Positions 63,917 through 64,000 of a stretch of 64,000 bases of DNA are shown in pieces (positions within the stretch are counted from its first letter, which is position 1; the number at the start of each line of letters is the position of its first letter). The notes below the pieces were generated by a model that had not been told where the DNA came from, did not search any database, and saw only the letters and a list, made by a program, of their open reading frames with translations. Source of the stretch: Cruorifilaria tuberocauda (taxonomy: Eukaryota > Nematoda > Chromadorea > Rhabditida > Onchocercidae); the NCBI GenBank assembly GCA_013365365.1, contig JABVXU010000043.1, positions 124,001 to 188,000 on the forward strand, given 5' to 3'. Position numbers and translations under genes: made by a program.

Positions 63917-64000
63917 CTAAAAATTCAGGAGTATGTCAGTTGGGTCAGTTGAAATATCTTCAAAGTTAATAAAATATAATAAAATGGATGAAGGCGCTAA

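Noticed and set aside
1..64000. Search for tRNA genes, CRISPR arrays, bacterial (Wolbachia) insertions and viral or retroelement genes
   Set aside because: No tRNA-like box pairs, repeat-spacer arrays, bacterial-type genes, reverse transcriptase or transposase motifs were recognised by eye; a tool-based scan could still find degenerate ones.

Overview
The window looks like nuclear DNA from a parasitic nematode, probably clade III and most likely filarial. It is AT-rich, its genes are split into many short exons with conserved splice phases, and several genes have an intronless polypyrimidine-AG a few bases before the ATG, as expected for spliced-leader trans-splicing. Exons were joined by hand from splice sites, reading phase and family motifs. 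Every joined model listed closes in frame, but none was checked against transcripts or databases.

Layout: 1.4-3.0 kb holds the 3' end of a histidine-acid-phosphatase-like gene (+). 7.0/8.8-19.1 kb is a nuclear receptor of the HR4/GCNF (NR6A, nhr-91) type (+). 19.1-25.2 kb is mostly empty, with coding-like islands on the minus strand at 21.7-22.4 kb. 25.2-28.6 kb is a calponin-repeat actin-binding protein with a polyglutamate tail (+). 29.3-30.3 kb is ribosomal protein L35 (-).

31.3-46.6 kb is a same-strand run: an unrecognised 143-residue protein, an HP1-like chromo/chromoshadow protein, cytosolic valyl-tRNA synthetase (22 exons, 1055 residues) and the cap-2 methyltransferase CMTR2 (14 exons, 677 residues). 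49.0-50.3 kb is a small multi-pass membrane protein (-). 52.8-56.1 kb is a complete histidine acid phosphatase (-). 58.5-62.8 kb is a Maelstrom-family protein with an HMG box, an acidic linker and a MAEL domain (-), with one further coding exon near the right edge.

The genes are mainly housekeeping or regulatory: translation (RPL35, VARS), mRNA capping (CMTR2), chromatin (HP1-like), transcription (NR6A) and muscle or cytoskeleton (calponin repeats). Two points stand out. A Maelstrom gene is present in a lineage thought to have lost Piwi and piRNAs. At least three introns can only be spliced in frame with GC-AG rather than GT-AG boundaries.
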